Shown here piece after piece: positions 8,467 to 17,030 of a stretch of DNA of 64,000 bases (positions within the stretch are counted from its first letter, which is position 1; each line of letters begins with the position of its first letter). Source of the stretch: Blautia sp. (lineage in GTDB: Bacteria > Bacillota > Clostridia > Lachnospirales > Lachnospiraceae); NCBI GenBank assembly GCA_022770365.1, contig JALEHU010000006.1:1-64000 (forward strand), in the 5' to 3' direction. Made by a program: the position numbers and the translations under genes. A model generated the notes under the pieces. It saw nothing but the letters and a program-made list of their open reading frames with translations, searched no databases and was not told the DNA's origin.

Positions 8467-9690
8467 ATGAAAGTGATTACAGGTGGCGTGACTGCGGCAA
8501 AGGGATTTCAGGCAGCAGCTGCAGCGGCAGAAATCAAGTATAAGGGAAGAACGGACATGGCTATGATCTACAGTGAAGTACCCTGTCTGGCAGCAGGAAC
8601 TTTTACTACCAATGTGGTGAAAGCAGCTCCGGTTAAGTGGGATCAGGATATTGTTTACAATCATCCCACAGCTCAGGTGGTGATCTGCAACAGCGGGATT
8701 GCCAATGCATGTACCGGCGAGGAGGGATTTGGCTACTGCCGTGAGACTGCGGCAGCGGCAGCAGAAGCACTTCAAGTACCGGCAGACAGTGTTCTTGTGG
8801 CTTCTACAGGGGTTATCGGAATGCAGCTTCCCATCGATCGTATTGTCAGTGGAGTAAAAACTATGGCACCCGGACTGGATGGAAGTCTGGAAGCAGGAAC
8901 AGAAGTTGCAAAGGCCATTATGACCACAGATACCGTAAAAAAAGAAGTGGCAGTACAGGTGGAAATCGGTGGAAAAATCGTGACGATCGGCGGCATGTGC
9001 AAGGGCTCCGGTATGATCCATCCGAATATGTGTACCATGCTTGGATTTGTCACTACAGATGCAAAAATAACTAAAAAAATGCTGCAGGAAGCTCTGAGTG
9101 AAGATGTAAAAGATACCTATAATATGGTATCTGTAGACGGGGACACGTCCACCAATGATACCGTCCTTCTGCTGGCAAACGGTCTTGCCGAAAACCCGGA
9201 AATTACCGAAAAGGGCGAAGATTATGAGACGTTTAAACAGGCGCTTAATTATGTGAATACTACGCTGGCGAAATGCATTGCCGGTGACGGGGAAGGTGCA
9301 ACTGCGCTTTTTGAAGTAAAGATCATTGGTGCACAGAGTAAAGAACAGGCAGTGACACTGAGTAAATCCGTGGTGACTTCTTCCCTTACAAAAGCAGCGA
9401 TTTACGGCCATGACGCCAACTGGGGAAGAATTCTTTGTGCCATGGGTTACTCCGGTGCACAGTTTGATCCGGAAAAAGTGGATCTGTATTTTGAAAGCAA
9501 AGCAGGAAAAATCAAGATTATTGAAAATGGTGTATCTACAGGATACAGTGAAGAAGAAGCTACCAAAATTCTCTCAGAGGAAGCGGTGACTGCGATTGCA
9601 GATATCAAAATGGGCGATTGTACAGCGACGGCATGGGGCTGTGATCTTACTTATGACTATATTAAGATCAATGCGGATTACCGTTCCTGA
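8467..9690 (+). CDS. argJ: Ornithine acetyltransferase / glutamate N-acetyltransferase
   Basis: ArgJ recycles the acetyl group from N-acetylornithine to glutamate, and bifunctional forms also use acetyl-CoA. The self-cleavage site is seen as GMCKGSGMIHPNMCTMLGF, cut before the threonine-equivalent of the family, with the AGDGEGAT block downstream. The track start at 8428 has no ribosome binding site. ATG 8467 follows AGAGGAG by six bases and gives 407 residues. Because the acetyl group is recycled and no argE is present, this is the cyclic pathway. Whether it is mono- or bifunctional cannot be told here. Confidence 0.95.
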   Translation: MKVITGGVTAAKGFQAAAAAAEIKYKGRTDMAMIYSEVPCLAAGTFTTNVVKAAPVKWDQDIVYNHPTAQVVICNSGIANACTGEEGFGYCRETAAAAAEALQVPADSVLVASTGVIGMQLPIDRIVSGVKTMAPGLDGSLEAGTEVAKAIMTTDTVKKEVAVQVEIGGKIVTIGGMCKGSGMIHPNMCTMLGFVTTDAKITKKMLQEALSEDVKDTYNMVSVDGDTSTNDTVLLLANGLAENPEITEKGEDYETFKQALNYVNTTLAKCIAGDGEGATALFEVKIIGAQSKEQAVTLSKSVVTSSLTKAAIYGHDANWGRILCAMGYSGAQFDPEKVDLYFESKAGKIKIIENGVSTGYSEEEATKILSEEAVTAIADIKMGDCTATAWGCDLTYDYIKINADYRS

Positions 9691-9725
9691 TCCTGTGAAA
9701 ACTATACTGAAAAGGAGTTCCGAAA

Positions 9726-10622
9726 ATGGTTAATCAGAAATACCTGGACAAAGCTGAGGTGCTGATTGAGGCCCTCCCGTATATTCAGCGTTTTAACCGT
9801 AAGATCGTTGTTGTAAAATACGGCGGAAGCGCAATGCTCGATGAAGAATTAAAAGCGAATGTGATCAAGGATGTGGTTCTTCTGAAGCTGGTAGGATTCA
9901 AGCCGATCATTGTTCACGGAGGCGGTAAGGAAATCAGCCGCTGGGTTGGTAAAGTCGGCATGGAAGCCAGATTTATCAATGGTCTTCGTGTCACAGATAA
10001 GGACACTATGGAGATTGCAGAGATGGTGCTGGGAAAAGTGAATAAAGAGCTTGTGACACTGGTCCAGACGCTTGGTGTAAAGGCTGTGGGAATCAGCGGC
10101 AAGGATGGCGGACTTTTGAAATGCCATAAGAAGCTTTCCAATGGTGAGGATATCGGTTATGTGGGAGAAGTGGAAGAAGTTAATCCGAAAATTCTGTATG
10201 ATCTTCTTGAGAAAGATTTTCTTCCCATTGTATTTCCGGTGGGATTTGACGATCAGTTTGACAGTTACAACATCAATGCGGATGATGCAGCATGTGCGAT
10301 CGCAGAGGCGATGAAGGCGGAGAAACTTGCATTTTTATCGGATATTGAAGGCGTTTATAAAGATCAGAATGATCCTTCCACGCTGATTTCTGAACTCCAT
10401 GTGGGGGAAGCGGAGAAACTGATCTCAGACGGTTATGTGGGCGGCGGGATGATCCCGAAACTGCGCAATTGTATCGATGCGATCGAACATGGAGTTAACA
10501 GAGTACATATTCTGGATGGAAGAATTCCGCACAGTCTTCTTCTGGAAATATTTACAAATAAAGGTATTGGTACTGCAATTTTACGAGAGGATGGCGAAAA
10601 GTATTACGATGGACATGCATAA
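9726..10622 (+). CDS. argB: Acetylglutamate kinase
   Basis: The enzyme phosphorylates N-acetylglutamate and is commonly the arginine-feedback step. Amino-acid kinase motifs are seen: VVKYGGSAM near residue 28, IVHGGGKEI near 62, and a C-terminal GGGMIPKL block. The 298-residue length is normal. AAGGAG lies upstream. Its 3' end overlaps the start of argD, indicating translational coupling. Confidence 0.97.
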   Translation: MVNQKYLDKAEVLIEALPYIQRFNRKIVVVKYGGSAMLDEELKANVIKDVVLLKLVGFKPIIVHGGGKEISRWVGKVGMEARFINGLRVTDKDTMEIAEMVLGKVNKELVTLVQTLGVKAVGISGKDGGLLKCHKKLSNGEDIGYVGEVEEVNPKILYDLLEKDFLPIVFPVGFDDQFDSYNINADDAACAIAEAMKAEKLAFLSDIEGVYKDQNDPSTLISELHVGEAEKLISDGYVGGGMIPKLRNCIDAIEHGVNRVHILDGRIPHSLLLEIFTNKGIGTAILREDGEKYYDGHA

Positions 10623-11802
10623 ACAGATGGAAGAATCAGAGGTTAGTATTCTTCACACTTATAATCGTTTCCCGGTGGTTTTTGACAGAGGAGAAGGCTG
10701 TTATCTTTATGATACAGAAGGAATGAAGTATCTGGATTTTGCTGCAGGAATAGCGGTAAATTCTTTGGGATATCATTATCCGGGATATGACGAAGTTCTC
10801 AAATCACAGATTGATAAACTGACTCATATTTCTAATTTATACTATAATCTGCCCATGAGTGAGGCCGGGGAGAAACTGGTGAAAGCCAGCGGAATGAGCA
10901 AAGCTTTCTTTACCAACAGCGGTACGGAAGCAATCGAAGGTGCGCTGAAAGCTGCCAGAAAATATTCATTTGCCAAAAGCGGCAAGGCAGACCGTTATGA
11001 GATTATTGCCATGAATCATTCCTTCCATGGCCGCAGCATGGGAGCATTATCTGTTACCGGAACAGAACACTACCGCGAGCCTTTTGAGCCTCTTATCGGC
11101 GGTGTGAAATTTGCGGATTTTAATGATCTTGACAGTGTGAAAGCTCTTGTAACAGATAAAACCTGCGCCATTATCACAGAGGTTGTCCAGGGCGAAGGCG
11201 GCATTTATCCGGCTGATACGGAATTCCTGAAAGGACTTCGCGCGCTTTGCGATGAGAAGGATATGATCCTGATCTTTGATGAAGTACAGTGTGGAATGGG
11301 ACGTACCGGGTATTACTTTGCATGGCAGTCCTATGGTGTACAGCCGGATATTATGGCATGTGCAAAGGCTCTGGGGTGCGGTGTTCCGGTAGGCGCTTTT
11401 GTACTGAATGAGAAGGCTGCTTCCGCTTCTCTGGAGCCTGGTGATCACGGCACAACTTACGGCGGGAATCCGCTGGTCTGTGCGGCGGTGAGCAAGGTAT
11501 TTGATATTTATGAACAGGATAAAATCCTGGAGCATGTACAGGAACTGACGCCATATTTCGAGGAAAAGCTGGATGAGCTTGTAGAAAAATACGACTGCGC
11601 TGCAGCAAGAAGAGGAAAAGGCTTCATGCAGGGACTTGTCATCACCGGACGTCCGGTTGGTGAAGTGGTGAAAAAGGCTCTGGAGGAGGGGCTGCTGGTG
11701 ATTTCTGCCGGAAGCGATGTACTGAGAATGGTACCTCCTCTTGTGATCAAAAAAGCACAGATTGATGAGATGGTGGATATCCTGAGTGATTGCCTGGAAT
11801 AA
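10591..11802 (+). CDS. argD: Acetylornithine aminotransferase
   Basis: This PLP-dependent class III aminotransferase converts N-acetylglutamate semialdehyde to N-acetylornithine. Visible features: [14 protein letters not shown] near the N-terminal third, the cofactor-binding aspartate in [15 protein letters not shown], and the lysine-bearing block ACAKALGCG. The track start (10477) lies inside argB. ATG 10591 overlaps argB by 32 bases and ATG 10609 by 14; neither has an ideally spaced ribosome binding site (GAGAGG directly abuts 10591), so the start is uncertain. A terminator follows. Confidence 0.92.
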   Translation: MAKSITMDMHKQMEESEVSILHTYNRFPVVFDRGEGCYLYDTEGMKYLDFAAGIAVNSLGYHYPGYDEVLKSQIDKLTHISNLYYNLPMSEAGEKLVKASGMSKAFFTNSGTEAIEGALKAARKYSFAKSGKADRYEIIAMNHSFHGRSMGALSVTGTEHYREPFEPLIGGVKFADFNDLDSVKALVTDKTCAIITEVVQGEGGIYPADTEFLKGLRALCDEKDMILIFDEVQCGMGRTGYYFAWQSYGVQPDIMACAKALGCGVPVGAFVLNEKAASASLEPGDHGTTYGGNPLVCAAVSKVFDIYEQDKILEHVQELTPYFEEKLDELVEKYDCAAARRGKGFMQGLVITGRPVGEVVKKALEEGLLVISAGSDVLRMVPPLVIKKAQIDEMVDILSDCLE

Positions 11803-11841
11803 ACAGTAAATAATATAATTGAAAAAGACAGTTATAGTGAA

Positions 11842-11880
11842 AAAGACGGTGTGGCTTTCGGGTCATGCCGTTTTCTTTTA
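11842..11880 (+). terminator. Terminator of the argCJBD operon
   Basis: The stem ACGGTGTG / CATGCCGT, with G-T wobbles, is followed by TTTTCTTTTATTT 40 bases beyond the argD stop. Confidence 0.75.
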
Positions 11881-11915
11881 TTTGCCCTTGTTAAGCTGTT
11901 TTCTTTTATTATCGC

Positions 11916-11947
11916 TTGACAAGAAATGAGAGTTAGAATATACTAAC
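11916..11947 (+). promoter_or_regulatory. Strong promoter with overlapping GTTAG-N6-CTAAC operator
   Basis: TTGACA (11916-11921) and TATACT (11939-11944) are exactly 17 bases apart, close to the vegetative consensus. The palindrome GTTAGAATATACTAAC (11932-11947) covers the -10 element. TTAG half-sites are typical of DtxR/MntR-type metal repressors. With a FeoB-associated-type gene downstream, metal-dependent repression is a reasonable inference. Confidence 0.65.
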
Positions 11948-12011
11948 ATCATAAAAAGGAAAGTTGTTGCTGACTAACAATGCGTAAAATGTGTTGTAAC
12001 AGGTATAAAAA

Positions 12012-12060
12012 GTTTCCGGCATTATCGGAGCTTTTCGCGCATAATCCGGGCATCGGAAAC
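12012..12060 (+). other. Stem-loop in the leader of the Cys-rich protein gene
   Basis: GTTTCCG (12012-12018) pairs with CGGAAAC (12054-12060), and inside it ATTAT (12021-12025) pairs with ATAAT (12041-12045). The structure ends 13 bases before the AGGAGG of the next gene, so it could affect translation or stability. No known RNA family was recognised. Confidence 0.4.
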
Positions 12061-12087
12061 ATAAGGAATAACAGGAGGTTTGAACAT

Positions 12088-12252
12088 ATGGGAACTATGG
12101 TTGTTTTGGCAGTTTTGATTCTGGCTGTCGTGCTGGTGATCAGAAGTATGATACGCGATAAAAAGAACGGAAAATCGCTCCAGTGCGGAGGGGACTGCAA
12201 ATATTGCGGAGGACACTGTCATCAGACAGGTTCTGGAATTGGAGGAGAATAA
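12088..12252 (+). CDS. FeoB-associated Cys-rich membrane protein
   Basis: This 54-residue protein has one N-terminal membrane helix (about residues 3-20), a basic stretch, then CGGDCKYCGGHCH, a C-x3-C-x2-C-x3-C cluster. This layout is that of the small FeoB-associated Cys-rich proteins thought to help ferrous iron uptake. The track ORF starts at 11980, but ATG 12088 follows AGGAGG and gives the usual family length. No feoA or feoB is adjacent. The promoter and metal-repressor-like operator upstream fit an iron role. Confidence 0.75.
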   Translation: MGTMVVLAVLILAVVLVIRSMIRDKKNGKSLQCGGDCKYCGGHCHQTGSGIGGE

Positions 12253-12351
12253 ATGATTGATGCGGCCATTGCAGTAGTGCTTGTACTTGTTATCATCATT
12301 GCCGTGAAGAGCTCCATGAAGCATTTCAGGAGGCGTGGAGGACGTCATTGA
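12253..12351 (+). CDS. Tiny single-helix membrane protein (32 residues)
   Basis: This ORF begins directly after the stop of the Cys-rich gene, with its ribosome binding site (GGAGGAG) inside that gene. It encodes MIDAAIAVVLVLVIII followed by a basic tail (KHFRRRGGRH). The membrane helix resembles that of its neighbour, but there are no cysteines. It may be a diverged or shortened duplicate of the upstream gene. Zero intergenic spacing implies co-translation. Function unknown. Confidence 0.55.
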   Translation: MIDAAIAVVLVLVIIIAVKSSMKHFRRRGGRH

Positions 12352-12436
12352 AAACGCGGGATTTCATGTTACGGAAATTCATAAAAAGGACTTTTAAGCA
12401 TATTTTTCTGATATCTGTATAATCTAATAAAAAAGC

Positions 12437-12470
12437 GGAAAAGGTGGATGTTTGTACATTCACCTTTTTT
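12437..12470 (+). terminator. Terminator after the small membrane protein genes
   Basis: The stem GGTGGATGT / ACATTCACC (one G-T pair) with a TTGT loop is followed by TTTTTTG. It ends 26 bases before the next start codon. Confidence 0.75.
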
Positions 12471-12495
12471 GACTGGACAGATGGAGGTATACGAT

Positions 12496-12930
12496 ATGTG
12501 GGGAATTTTGACAGCGCTTTTGTCAGGCGCACTGATGAGTGTACAGGGTGTGTTTAACACGGAAGTTACCAAACAGAGCAGTCTGTGGGTATCCACGGGA
12601 TGGGTACAGTTTTCTGCGTTTCTGGTATGTGCTGCAGCATGGCTTTTTACTGGAAGAGACAGTATCGGAGCGCTATGGCAGGTGGACAATAAATATACAC
12701 TGCTGGGAGGTGTGATCGGTGCGTTTATAACAGTTACGGTGATTCAGAGCATGGGAGCGCTGGGGCCTGCGACGGCTGCGATGCTGATCGTGATCTCGCA
12801 GCTTGCAGTGGCATATGTGATTGAACTTTTCGGGATGTTCGGTGTGGACCGGCAGCCGTTTGAATGGAGAAAAATCATGGGTATGCTGATTGCGATTGCG
12901 GGCATTGTGATATTTAAATGGCAGAAATAA
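12496..12930 (+). CDS. YdcZ/DUF606-family DMT-type membrane protein
   Basis: This 144-residue protein has about five hydrophobic segments and the family N terminus MWGILTALLSGALMSVQGVFN. It belongs to the DMT-like YdcZ group of small putative transporters, which often act as pairs. The track ORF begins at 12448 inside the upstream terminator. ATG 12496 is preferred because GGAGG lies eight bases upstream. Substrate unknown. Only one copy is present here, so a homo-oligomer is likely. Confidence 0.8.
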   Translation: MWGILTALLSGALMSVQGVFNTEVTKQSSLWVSTGWVQFSAFLVCAAAWLFTGRDSIGALWQVDNKYTLLGGVIGAFITVTVIQSMGALGPATAAMLIVISQLAVAYVIELFGMFGVDRQPFEWRKIMGMLIAIAGIVIFKWQK

Positions 12931-12989
12931 GAATGAAAGAAGACTGGAAACAATGCAGGAATAAGAATGACATAAAAATAAGAAAACTA

Positions 12990-13018
12990 TTGTAAAATTT
13001 GTAATAGTTCGTTAAAAT
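12990..13018 (+). promoter_or_regulatory. Promoter of the comEA gene
   Basis: TTGTAA (12990-12995) and TAAAAT (13013-13018) are separated by 17 bases, 17 bases before the ATG. The -35 region lies in an inverted CTATT...AATAG. Confidence 0.6.
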
Positions 13019-13034
13019 ATAAAGAAGGTTCTGT

Positions 13035-13826
13035 ATGAGGAATGGGGAACTTGCCGCCATTAAAGGCAGAGGAGTGAACCGAAGAACCATGAAACTGAGA
13101 ATAAAAATGATTTATCGTATTTTTAGGTGGTTTTTATCAGGAATGATATGGTGTCTGGTGGTATTTGCTGCTGCAGGATGCGGCGGCCGTGATACCAGAT
13201 TCCTGGAAAATACCGGATACCGTACGGAAGAAGAAAATACGTCTGATCAGACTACGGAGTCAGAGGAAGAGGAATCAGTCCTGGAATCAGAGCTGAATAA
13301 CAGTGCATCCAACCAGACCGGGTCTGAAGAATCAGAACAGGAGCCTGACAGCAGTACAGAGAATGAGAAGACAATTTATGTTGATGTATGCGGTGCGGTG
13401 AAGAATCCCGGGGTATATGAACTGGAAGCCGGCGCACGCATCTTCCAGGCGATTGATGCTGCAGGCGGACTTCTGCCGGAAGCTGCGGCGGAATATGTGA
13501 ACCGTGCGGGTTTTCTGGGTGACGGACAGCAGATCTATATTCCCACCCGTCAGGAAGCAGAGACAGATTCATCGCTGAAAGGTCCGTCTGAGCAGATGGA
13601 CGAAGCCGGAGATGCCGCTGGAAGTACGAATGAAAAAGTAAATCTGAATACTGCAGATGAAGCCGCCCTGACTGCTCTGACAGGAATCGGAGCGTCAAAA
13701 GCGCAGGCGATACTGGCTTACAGGGAGGAACACGGCGGATTTTCTGCAATTGAAGAGATCCTGAATGTACCCGGAATCAAGGAGGGGACATTCGCGAAGA
13801 TAAAAGACAACATATCGGTAGAATAA
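13035..13826 (+). CDS. comEA: ComEA-like DNA-binding competence lipoprotein
   Basis: ComEA binds DNA at the outer face of the membrane during natural transformation. The 263-residue protein shows an N-terminal hydrophobic segment ending in AAAGCGG (probable lipobox), then an acidic Ser/Glu-rich linker (about residues 65-115). A SLBB domain (IYVDVCGAVKNPGVYEL) and a C-terminal helix-hairpin-helix pair (VNLNTADEAALTALTGIG) follow. The start at 13035 has GAAGG six bases upstream; GTG 13074 and ATG 13089 are alternatives. comEC and comFC are elsewhere in the window. Confidence 0.88.
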   Translation: MRNGELAAIKGRGVNRRTMKLRIKMIYRIFRWFLSGMIWCLVVFAAAGCGGRDTRFLENTGYRTEEENTSDQTTESEEEESVLESELNNSASNQTGSEESEQEPDSSTENEKTIYVDVCGAVKNPGVYELEAGARIFQAIDAAGGLLPEAAAEYVNRAGFLGDGQQIYIPTRQEAETDSSLKGPSEQMDEAGDAAGSTNEKVNLNTADEAALTALTGIGASKAQAILAYREEHGGFSAIEEILNVPGIKEGTFAKIKDNISVE

Positions 13827-13895
13827 AAGTATCTGCCCGGCAGGAGGTATTACCGGAAGCACCTGGCAGATATAAATAAAATAAGGAGAACATGA

Positions 13896-14585
13896 ATGAG
13901 CAGGAGAGTATTGGTAGTAGACGATGAGAAGCTGATTGTAAAGGGAATCCGATTCAGTCTTGAACAGGACGGAATGGAAGTAGACTGCGCTTATGACGGT
14001 GAGGAGGCAGTGGAGAAGGCAAAAGAAAATAAATATGATATCATTCTGCTGGATCTGATGCTTCCAAAGATGGACGGACTGGAGGTATGCCAGCAGATCC
14101 GGGAATTTTCCAATGTTCCTATTGTGATGCTTACTGCCAAGGGCGAAGATATGGATAAGATCCTGGGTCTGGAGTATGGCGCGGATGATTATATTACGAA
14201 ACCATTCAATATTCTGGAAGTCAAAGCCCGCATTAAGGCGATTATGCGCCGTGCCGGTTCTGATCATGAGCAGAAGGAAAAAGCCAAGACCATTCAGGCA
14301 GGGGATCTGAAGCTGGACTGCGAAGGCCGCCGGGTCTTTATCGCAGGCAAAGAAATCAATCTTACCGCCAAGGAATTCGATGTCCTGGAACTGCTTGTGT
14401 TTAATCCGAATAAGGTATACAGCCGTGAGAATCTTCTGAATATTGTCTGGGGCTATGAGTATCCCGGAGATGTGCGAACGGTTGACGTACATATCCGAAG
14501 ACTCCGCGAAAAAATCGAGGCGAATCCCAGTGAGCCGAAATATGTGCACACCAAATGGGGTGTGGGCTACTACTTCCAGGCATAA
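13896..14585 (+). CDS. OmpR/PhoB-family response regulator
   Basis: This 229-residue regulator has a receiver domain (residues 1-120, phospho-acceptor Asp53 in LLDLMLPKMDG, conserved Lys in YITKPF) and a C-terminal winged-helix DNA-binding domain (about 130-229, ending TKWGVGYYF). It lies three bases upstream of the cognate histidine kinase, and a GerMN lipoprotein follows. Its sequence type is close to WalR/MtrA/PhoP regulators. Targets are unknown. Confidence 0.93.
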   Translation: MSRRVLVVDDEKLIVKGIRFSLEQDGMEVDCAYDGEEAVEKAKENKYDIILLDLMLPKMDGLEVCQQIREFSNVPIVMLTAKGEDMDKILGLEYGADDYITKPFNILEVKARIKAIMRRAGSDHEQKEKAKTIQAGDLKLDCEGRRVFIAGKEINLTAKEFDVLELLVFNPNKVYSRENLLNIVWGYEYPGDVRTVDVHIRRLREKIEANPSEPKYVHTKWGVGYYFQA

Positions 14586-14588
14586 TCC

Positions 14589-16010
14589 ATGAAGAAACGG
14601 GGCAATTTTTTTAAAAGTCTGCGTTTTCGTATTCTGATTATCCTGATTATTCTGGGAATTGTACCGAGTGTCATTACTGTGGGGATTGTGATCAACAATT
14701 ATGAGGACAAAGCCATTAATATCCGCGTCAGCGGAATTCGTAATCAGTGTGAGATTCTGTGCAACCTGTTAATAAAATCGAACTATCTCAATGACTCCAG
14801 CTCCGAGGCTGTCAACGGCAAGTTGGAGTTATTGTCGAATGTTTACGGCGGAAGGATCATTCTGGTTGACAGGGATTTCAGGGTAGTTAAGGACACGTAT
14901 CATGTAGATGAAGGAAAAGTGATGGTTTCTCCGGAAATCATCCGCTGTTTTAAGGGAGAGAACAATACCGGGTATATCCGGAAAAATCAGACGCTGGAAA
15001 TCGCGGTTCCCGTAAAAAGTCCGGATGTACAGCAGCTTCAGGGAGCCATGCTGGTGACATTCTCCTGTAATGAAATAACGGCAACAGTTGCGGAACTGGA
15101 GCAGAAGGGAATCCTGATCATTGGCATTATCGTCGTGCTTGCAGTCCTTCTGGGATATATTCTGTCCACAGTGCTCGTGAAGCCTTTTGCAAGGGTTACA
15201 AAGGCGATCGAGGATCTGACAGACGGCTATCAGAATGAAGAAATTTCGGTTCCGGATTATACGGAAACGGTGCTTATCACAGACGCTTTTAACAAAATGG
15301 TAACGCGTATGAAAGTACTGGATGAATCCCGTCAGGAGTTTGTATCCAACGTGTCCCATGAACTGAAAACACCTCTGACTTCCATGAAAGTACTGGCTGA
15401 TTCCCTGGTGGGTCAGCAGGGTGTTCCGGAAGAACTTTATCAGGAATTTATGCAGGACATTACAGCTGAAATTGACAGGGAAAATAAGATTATCACAGAT
15501 CTTCTGGCCCTTGTAAAAATGGACAAGAAGACATCGGATCTGAATATTTCCCACATGGATATCAATCAGCTTCTGGAGGATATTCTGAAACGTCTTCGTC
15601 CCATTGCGGACAAACGTCATATTGACCTGATCCTGGACAGCTTCCGTACGGTGGAAGCGGATGTGGATGAGATTAAATTTACATCCGCGATCAGCAATCT
15701 GGTGGAAAACGGTATCAAGTATAATGTGGATGACGGATGGGTGCGGGTTTCTCTGGATGCGGATCACAAGTATTTTTATGTCACCGTTGCAGATTCCGGA
15801 CTTGGAATACCGGAAGATTCCATTGACCGTATTTTCGAGAGATTTTATCGTGTTGATAAGTCCCATTCCAAAGAGATCGGCGGTACGGGACTGGGTCTTG
15901 CAATTACGAGAAGCAGTATAGCCATGCATCATGGTGTGATCAAAGTATTCAGCCGGGAAGGGGAAGGAACGACCTTCTCTGTGCGGATCCCGTTATCATA
16001 TATTCCGTAG
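14589..16010 (+). CDS. Sensor histidine kinase
   Basis: This 473-residue membrane kinase has a first helix at about residues 12-32, an extracytoplasmic domain (33-170) and a second helix at about 174-196. A HAMP domain, a HisKA domain with His257 in SHELKTPL, and a C-terminal ATPase domain with N (SNLVENGIKYN), G1 (ADSGLGIP), F and G2 (GGTGLGLAI) boxes follow. It pairs with the regulator three bases upstream. The signal sensed is unknown. The lipoprotein encoded 10 bases downstream may take part in sensing. Confidence 0.94.
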   Translation: MKKRGNFFKSLRFRILIILIILGIVPSVITVGIVINNYEDKAINIRVSGIRNQCEILCNLLIKSNYLNDSSSEAVNGKLELLSNVYGGRIILVDRDFRVVKDTYHVDEGKVMVSPEIIRCFKGENNTGYIRKNQTLEIAVPVKSPDVQQLQGAMLVTFSCNEITATVAELEQKGILIIGIIVVLAVLLGYILSTVLVKPFARVTKAIEDLTDGYQNEEISVPDYTETVLITDAFNKMVTRMKVLDESRQEFVSNVSHELKTPLTSMKVLADSLVGQQGVPEELYQEFMQDITAEIDRENKIITDLLALVKMDKKTSDLNISHMDINQLLEDILKRLRPIADKRHIDLILDSFRTVEADVDEIKFTSAISNLVENGIKYNVDDGWVRVSLDADHKYFYVTVADSGLGIPEDSIDRIFERFYRVDKSHSKEIGGTGLGLAITRSSIAMHHGVIKVFSREGEGTTFSVRIPLSYIP

Positions 16011-16020
16011 GAGGTGTCAG

Positions 16021-16962
16021 GTGAAGAAGTTATTATGTTTGTTTCTGGCTGTTCTTTTGACCTGTATTTCTCTGGCGGGATGTACCATTGAGGTGGAAGA
16101 AGAACCTCAGAAAGAGGCAGCTGTTCAATATAGTATTTACTATCTCAGCAGTGATGAAACAGAACTGATTGAGGAAGATTATACGCCCAAAGAGGAATCC
16201 ACAGACTATATGCTTAAGGATCTTATGCAGCGCCTTGGGAAAAAGGCGGCAGAAGGAGAGGAGATCAATCTTCTTCCGAAAGAAGTGACTATTAATTCCT
16301 ATAAGCAGCAGGACGATGTATTGATCATCGACTTCAACGGTCAATACAGTAAAATGACCAGAGCCAGAGAAATTCTGGTGCGTGCGGGAATTGTAAAAAC
16401 TTTTGTACAGGTTCCGGGGATTAAGTCGGTCCGCTTTACTGTAGGGGGAGAGGATCTGAAGGATTCCAAGAATGAAGCGATCGGTGAGATGACAGCCGAT
16501 GCCTTTGTGGAATATCCCGATGATGATCTGGACAGTTACCGCTACGGGACATTTACTCTGTATTTTGCAGACAAAACAGGTACGAAGCTTGTGGAAGAGA
16601 AGAGAAATGTGTACTACAAACGCAATCTCCCAAGAGAGCGGGTAGTACTGGAACAGCTTGCAAAAGGACCTATGGCAAAAGATCATTATCCTGCAATTCC
16701 GGAAAGTGCGTCTGCGCTGAGCGTGATGATTGCAGACCGTATCTGTTATGTGGATATGGATGGCAGTCTTCTGGATTATGTGCCGGATGTTTCAGAAGAG
16801 GTGGTGCTGTACTCCATTGTCAATTCTCTTCTGGCTGCATGTGAGGCGGATAAGGTTCAGATTTCTGTGGAAGGAAAGTCATCAGGCAATTTCGGCGAAA
16901 ATCTGCCTGTATACAGCTATTATGAAAAAAATGAAAAACTGGTAGTGACAGAACAGGATTAA
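16021..16962 (+). CDS. GerMN-domain lipoprotein
   Basis: A GTG start after GGAGGTG gives a 313-residue protein with a lipoprotein signal ending LAGC (Cys20). The body holds two GerMN-type modules (about residues 40-165 and 180-300), each with the hydrophobic INSL/VKTFVQV-type strands of GerM. GerM of Bacillus is a sporulation and germination protein; in Actinobacteria the GerMN lipoprotein LpqB works with the MtrAB two-component system. The operon position here resembles the latter. A sensory accessory role is inference. Confidence 0.85.
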   Translation: MKKLLCLFLAVLLTCISLAGCTIEVEEEPQKEAAVQYSIYYLSSDETELIEEDYTPKEESTDYMLKDLMQRLGKKAAEGEEINLLPKEVTINSYKQQDDVLIIDFNGQYSKMTRAREILVRAGIVKTFVQVPGIKSVRFTVGGEDLKDSKNEAIGEMTADAFVEYPDDDLDSYRYGTFTLYFADKTGTKLVEEKRNVYYKRNLPRERVVLEQLAKGPMAKDHYPAIPESASALSVMIADRICYVDMDGSLLDYVPDVSEEVVLYSIVNSLLAACEADKVQISVEGKSSGNFGENLPVYSYYEKNEKLVVTEQD

Positions 16963-17030
16963 TACAGTGAAAACGTATCAGGTGTTTTGAATGTTTTATA
17001 TTCACTGTATGAAAATCAGGGAGGAACGTT

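Noticed and set aside
8014-9411. 465-residue minus-strand ORF
   Set aside because: It is opposite argC and argJ; the His/Cys-rich translation is typical of antisense shadows.
14829-15932. 367-residue minus-strand ORF
   Set aside because: It is antisense to the histidine kinase and has no ribosome binding site or domain.
13896-16010. WalRK essential two-component system
   Set aside because: There are no walH/walI/walJ genes next to it, and the GerMN lipoprotein context differs; the name is not supported.
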